Shown here: positions 6,752 through 10,182 of the stretch, in pieces | Layout: every line of letters begins with the position of its first letter | Numbering within the stretch: position 1 is the stretch's first letter | Assembly (NCBI GenBank): GCA_026785765.1 | Contig: JAJAZK010000244.1 | Coordinates: 1-10,182 of the forward strand | Length of the DNA: 10,182 nucleotides | Reading direction: 5' to 3' | Origin: Rhodoferax sp. | GTDB lineage: Bacteria > Pseudomonadota > Gammaproteobacteria > Burkholderiales > Burkholderiaceae_C | The notes under the pieces: generated by a model | Told to the model about the DNA's origin: nothing | Seen by the model: only the letters and a program-made list of their open reading frames with translations | The model's database searches: none | Made by a program: the position numbers and the translations under genes

Positions 6752-9469
6752 CTAGCTGAACTCGGCATTGCGCTCGCGATCAATCCGGCCGACGTCGAGT
6801 TCGATTTCGATGCGAAAGTCCGTGTAGCACTTGCGAATGGCGTTGCCCAGGTCCTCGAAGCCCATCGTTCCATCGGCGCTGGCATCAACGACGACAATCA
6901 GGCGGCAGCGCCGTCGCACCAGTTCATAAAGCCCCAGGTTCTCGAAGTGCCCTCCGTCCGACAGGTAGACGAAGTCGGCGTCGGCGTCAGTCAGGCCGAA
7001 CAACTCGGCAATCAAGCGGAACAGGCCCAGGTGCGGGCCCGAATCCTCCCAGCGCCGTTTTCGCGGGTTCGCGCACCAGCGGCCGAGACGCACATTGAAC
7101 AAGGTCATCAAGAACGCGAGCGGCGGCGATGAGTGGTACCCCATGCTCGGGCTGACCGCAGCGCCCGACAGGGCGACCGCCATGCCGAGCTTGGTGCCTT
7201 CGTCTTCGTCGTTGATCCGGTTGTGTTTGGCGCCATAACGCGCGGTGGGTCTGAAGCAGCCGCGTGCGGCATGCTGCTCGGCCTGCGAGCTGCCTGCCAG
7301 CGGCCTGCTGGGCATCTCAAAGCCGCAAAAAGCGGGCGTGAAAACGAAGCCGCTGGCCTTGCGCGTTTGCCATGCAAGCTCCTTGCCTTTGACGAGATTG
7401 AGCGCGGTGTTGACGATGTGGTAGGGCCTCTGCACATGAGCCCCGTCGGGCTTGAACAGTTCCTCGAGCCGCGGGTCGTCATTGGGATCGAAGGCGGTGA
7501 ACGGATGCGGCCGCCGGTTCTTGCTGCTGGCGCCGAGATAGGCGCGCACCAGCCGATTGCGGTACATCATGTAGAGAGAAAACTTGTTGATGTCCACGCG
7601 CCATGCCAACAGCAGGCCGACTGCGAGGAATCCGGCCATCGCGATCACCAGGGTAGCGAGTTCGGTAGCTTCGACCTCGTCGAGATAGCGATCCAGGTAC
7701 TCCGGCAGCGTGGCCTCCCCCAGGTTCATGCCATGGATTCCGTGCGGCACGACCGCAATATGCACCAGCGTCGATACCGCCACGACGATCCCGACCGTGA
7801 AGGCGTAGGGCGCCACCTGTGCGACGAACTCGTGCCACCACGGGCTGTCCTGCTTGCCCGTGGATTTGCCGGCGCCCGCCGCGACGCCAGCCACCGTCGC
7901 TGCAAGCCAACCGCCGGCAATGGCGGCGCCTAACCAGTCCGATAGGTGGGCATTGGCCCAGAAGAGAAGCGGCGGCAGGTAAAAGGTGAACAGGAACAGC
8001 GCCAGCCAACCAAGCACGCAGATGATGGCCCAGCCCCCGGCGCGGCTCCACCATTCGCGGCTGCCGTCGGTGTAGAGCCGTCCGATCAGTCCCACCAGTA
8101 GCACCATGGTGACTCCGAAAATGCTCAGCATGATGGGCATGCCGAGCGCGACCAGATGGCTGTAGTGCAGGGTCGGGCTGTCGATCAGCGGCCACCCGCC
8201 GATCCCGACAAGCAAGGTCAACACCAGCAGCGTGCCCAGTCCCAGGGCAGCGATGGCGAACAGCAGGTGGCCCAGCCCCTCGCCGCCGAGACTTTTCCAG
8301 GTCACCGACGCGGGGCCGGGCAGCTTGTTTCGATACTGGGCCGTCGCCCAACCGGCGAGCCAGACCAGAAAGTAGACGATGCCCGGCAGCAGCGCCACCT
8401 GGAACACGCGGAGTTTTTCTGACCAAAGGTAGGCGATCACCGAGGTTCCGCTGGCTCGACCCATCCCATCCATGAACCTGAGCCACTCGGCGTTGGCGGA
8501 CCCGCGCAGGTCCCACAGGCCGACGCTGCCGGCGAATCCGGCCAGCATCAGCGGCACCACGACCTGCAAGATCACGCTGCCCTGGCTCTGCGCGAAGATC
8601 GGGTTCTTGTCGGCGGGATCGGGCTTCAACGAGATGCCAAGCGCGATGAAATAGACAACCCACAGGAAGGCCAGCAGCGCCACAAGCAACCAGTTTGCGT
8701 AGTCTTCGTGGTGGTGGAAGACCAGCCAGGTCAGGGCGCGCGGCAAAATCAGAAAGGCCGCCAGCAAGGCGATCAGGATGGTCAGATTCAACCCGGTGTT
8801 GCGTACATAGGTGGCGATGACCGCCCAGGTATCGGCGCTGAACATGCCGGTCTTCGGTGTCAGGTAGTTGCTGTACTGTCGGAGGAACTTGATCGGGTCG
8901 GGTTCGTCGGCGACGGGCTCGGCGTTGGAACCGGGGGTGAGCTGCTTTTCGGCCTGTTCAATATCGCCTGCCTGTTCCTTCAGCCACTTGGAGAACCAGC
9001 CGCCGATGTAACCACCGCCCGAAACCGTGGACAGATAGTCGAAGTCCCGCAGCAGCTTGTGCTCGGCCAGCGCTTGCAGGATGCCGAGGTTGAATGTCGC
9101 GCTGCGGATTCCACCGCCCGAAAAGGCCAGCCCTGCGAGCTGCTGCGCATGGGCGCGAGCGATGACCTTCGATTCCTCGGCCGGCCGAACGCCAGTGGGC
9201 GCAATGCCGCGCAAAGAGTCGAGTTCGTACTGGAAGGTCTCGAAAAAAACGCTGCCTGCGACCTCGTCCAGCTGGCGCCAGGTTGCGTCGTCGCACGCGC
9301 CGTCCGGATTCAGGCCGTTCCTGGCCTGGAAGGCCGCAATCGAGTCGCTCAGGGGTTTGTCGAACCTCCCTGAACGCGGGCCAGCGTAAAAACCCAGGTC
9401 GGCGAGCTTGCGCTGAATGTCGCCTATTGCTTCGCTCTCATCGCCTTGCTTGAAGCTGATCTCGCTCAT
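6752..9469 (-). CDS. Patatin/cPLA2-like membrane phospholipase with peptidoglycan-binding-like N-terminus, truncated by TAG
   Basis: The 905-residue product begins with a peptidoglycan-binding-like helical domain (about 5-70, with G-D-I-Q-R-K-L-A-D-L-G-F-Y and A-A-F-Q). A patatin/cPLA2-type acyl-hydrolase core follows: oxyanion loop S-G-G-G-I-R (117-122), nucleophile Ser150 in T-V-S-G-G-G, and Asp838 in S-D-G-G-H-F-E-N-L-G-L-Y. Between serine and aspartate lies a membrane block of about ten hydrophobic helices, roughly at 228-252, 259-281, 298-318, 353-373, 398-424, 436-463, 478-504, 512-534, 553-577 and 602-623. It should cleave acyl chains from membrane lipids, but neither substrate nor topology can be read directly. 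The ATG at 9469 has GGGGAA 7 nt upstream (9477-9482). The frame ends at TAG 6752-6754, yet family-like sequence continues in frame to 6371, so this reading is probably a truncated form, or the TAG is a sequence error. Confidence 0.85.
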   Translation of the reverse strand: MSEISFKQGDESEAIGDIQRKLADLGFYAGPRSGRFDKPLSDSIAAFQARNGLNPDGACDDATWRQLDEVAGSVFFETFQYELDSLRGIAPTGVRPAEESKVIARAHAQQLAGLAFSGGGIRSATFNLGILQALAEHKLLRDFDYLSTVSGGGYIGGWFSKWLKEQAGDIEQAEKQLTPGSNAEPVADEPDPIKFLRQYSNYLTPKTGMFSADTWAVIATYVRNTGLNLTILIALLAAFLILPRALTWLVFHHHEDYANWLLVALLAFLWVVYFIALGISLKPDPADKNPIFAQSQGSVILQVVVPLMLAGFAGSVGLWDLRGSANAEWLRFMDGMGRASGTSVIAYLWSEKLRVFQVALLPGIVYFLVWLAGWATAQYRNKLPGPASVTWKSLGGEGLGHLLFAIAALGLGTLLVLTLLVGIGGWPLIDSPTLHYSHLVALGMPIMLSIFGVTMVLLVGLIGRLYTDGSREWWSRAGGWAIICVLGWLALFLFTFYLPPLLFWANAHLSDWLGAAIAGGWLAATVAGVAAGAGKSTGKQDSPWWHEFVAQVAPYAFTVGIVVAVSTLVHIAVVPHGIHGMNLGEATLPEYLDRYLDEVEATELATLVIAMAGFLAVGLLLAWRVDINKFSLYMMYRNRLVRAYLGASSKNRRPHPFTAFDPNDDPRLEELFKPDGAHVQRPYHIVNTALNLVKGKELAWQTRKASGFVFTPAFCGFEMPSRPLAGSSQAEQHAARGCFRPTARYGAKHNRINDEDEGTKLGMAVALSGAAVSPSMGYHSSPPLAFLMTLFNVRLGRWCANPRKRRWEDSGPHLGLFRLIAELFGLTDADADFVYLSDGGHFENLGLYELVRRRCRLIVVVDASADGTMGFEDLGNAIRKCYTDFRIEIELDVGRIDRERNAEFS

Positions 9470-9815
9470 GGAACGGTTCCCCTTTAAAAGCCGGGTTTGG
9501 TCGCGGCGGGCTGGCGCAGTTACTGCATCTGAAGGTGATCATCTGGAAGCGTGTCGCGTAGAAATCGCCGCCCGTCGTGACGATGTCCTTCCACTTGGCG
9601 ACTCCTTGTGCAAGCCAGTGTGACCGCGTACCGCGGGGATGCCATCCCCAACTTTGATGAGGGTCCGGTCGCTGGCTGTCTTCGACGCTTCGTGACACGG
9701 CGCGCTGGATAGCGCGAGAGCGCTTGCGTCCAATCTGCGGGCCGGTGACCATGTTGCGCTGCGTCGATCCGCGGGGCCCGGGCTGCTGAAGCATCATGTT
9801 TTCGACGTTTTCCAT
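9438..9815 (-). CDS. Possible small protein upstream of the patatin gene (doubtful)
   Basis: An open frame of 125 codons ends 32 bp inside the patatin gene in another frame, an arrangement that could allow translational coupling. The product is basic in its first half and contains F-R-C-S-N-C near residue 100, but I recognise no family. There is no clear Shine-Dalgarno site before the ATG at 9815. Third-position GC is fairly high in parts (about codons 8-35 and 70-100) and lower between them. It may be a real small gene or chance. Confidence 0.25.
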   Translation of the reverse strand: MENVENMMLQQPGPRGSTQRNMVTGPQIGRKRSRAIQRAVSRSVEDSQRPDPHQSWGWHPRGTRSHWLAQGVAKWKDIVTTGGDFYATRFQMITFRCSNCASPPRPNPAFKGEPFHERDQLQARR

Positions 9816-10045
9816 GCTTTTAAGTTGGCTTTTTCAGTCTACATCGTGCCGTTCCGCAGGCTGTGCCAATAGAAAATGGGCATCGCGCCTCTTGCTGGCA
9901 TGTTCGAGGACAGTCTGCACCCCTATGTGTGTTGGCGCACAGATCGCCACGCTCAACAGGTCCACAATAGAGTTGGGCCCGCGCGAGGATTCCGAGCTTG
10001 GGTTCATTCCATCAATCCCACAACTTGTATTTAAGGAGTCAGAAC
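9470..10045. other. 576-bp region between patatin locus and PA2779-like gene
   Basis: This divergent gap holds at most the doubtful small ORF noted at 9438-9815 and one short palindrome. Only the promoter-proximal parts for the two flanking genes are expected. I found no convincing promoter hexamer pair, terminator, tRNA or repeat array. Confidence 0.5.
9635..9649. repeat. Perfect 7-bp-arm palindrome
   Basis: GGGGATG and CATCCCC flank a single central C. It lies about 170 bp before the patatin start codon and is not followed by a T-run, so it could be an operator site but not a terminator. It could also be chance within the possible small ORF. Confidence 0.35.
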
Positions 10046-10182
10046 ATGAATTCCGTCACCATGAAAATGCTTTGCCGTATCCTGATCTTGGCCATGCTTT
10101 CACTGGCTTTCCAGACGGTGAGCGCCGGTATCATCGGTACCGACCAAGCGGCACTTGCCGCGGCTGTTCAGTCCGACAGGGC
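10046..10182 (+). CDS. PA2779-family protein, N-terminal part, cut by window edge
   Basis: Forty-five full codons are visible before the right edge. They begin with a signal peptide: lysine and arginine at 7 and 11, a hydrophobic core (12-22) and a probable cleavage site after V-S-A (residue 27). The mature start G-I-I-G-T-D-Q-A resembles the start of PA2779-type proteins, small exported proteins of unknown function in Pseudomonas and Burkholderiales. In many genomes they lie next to a PA2778-type C39-like peptidase gene, which here would fall outside the window. The start is well supported by AAGGAG at 10033-10038, 7 nt before the ATG. The family call rests on a short segment and so is moderate. 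Confidence 0.65.
   Translation, partial: MNSVTMKMLCRILILAMLSLAFQTVSAGIIGTDQAALAAAVQSDR

Noticed and set aside
7479..8663. Open frame of 394 codons on the minus strand within the patatin gene
   Set aside because: It is a second frame of the same strand beneath the membrane block; it is arginine-rich with no hydrophobic segments, while the main frame gives clear helices.

Overview
The window looks like a chromosomal segment of a GC-rich betaproteobacterium, probably order Burkholderiales (a Comamonadaceae-type genome would fit). This is inferred from the GC-rich codon usage and from the mix of gene families: an MlrC/M81 metallopeptidase, a CocE/NonD hydrolase, an FAH-type hydratase, a small flagellar rod-like protein, a GDSL lipoprotein, a very large membrane patatin and a PA2779-type protein. 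I see no tRNA, rRNA, CRISPR array, integrase or transposase.

Layout. At 1-1017 (minus) lies the N-terminal part of an M81/MlrC-like metallopeptidase that runs off the left edge. It is divergent, across a 240-bp gap, from a CocE/NonD serine hydrolase at 1258-3159 (plus). A gene-free stretch at 3160-3784 holds two diverged inverted copies of a repeat of about 200-225 bp. It lies between the convergent ends of the hydrolase and a 2-keto-4-pentenoate-hydratase-like gene (3785-4591, minus). A 288-bp divergent gap follows and ends in tandem CGCCACA heptamers that run into the start codon of a 99-residue flagellar rod-like gene (4880-5179, plus). That gene converges, 32 bp apart, on an SGNH/GDSL lipoprotein (5212-6099, minus).

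Upstream of the lipoprotein on the same strand is the largest locus, 9469-6371 (minus). It encodes a patatin/cPLA2-like phospholipase with an N-terminal peptidoglycan-binding-like domain and about ten membrane helices placed between the catalytic serine and aspartate. The frame is interrupted by one in-frame TAG at 6752-6754; the 126 codons after it, in the same frame, still read like the conserved family C-terminus. A 576-bp stretch follows (9470-10045) with at most one doubtful small ORF. The first 45 codons of a secreted PA2779-family protein (10046 onward, plus) are cut by the right edge.

How the genes relate. Most are single transcription units facing different ways, so no long operon is evident. 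The M81 and S15-type pair share a divergent control region and may act on related amide, ester or peptide substrates. The patatin and the GDSL lipoprotein are both lipid/ester hydrolases at the envelope on the same strand, but a 271-bp gap separates them. I did not find a clearly new multi-gene system. The points most worth following up are the interrupted membrane patatin, the intergenic inverted repeat pair and the heptamer array at the flagellar start codon.
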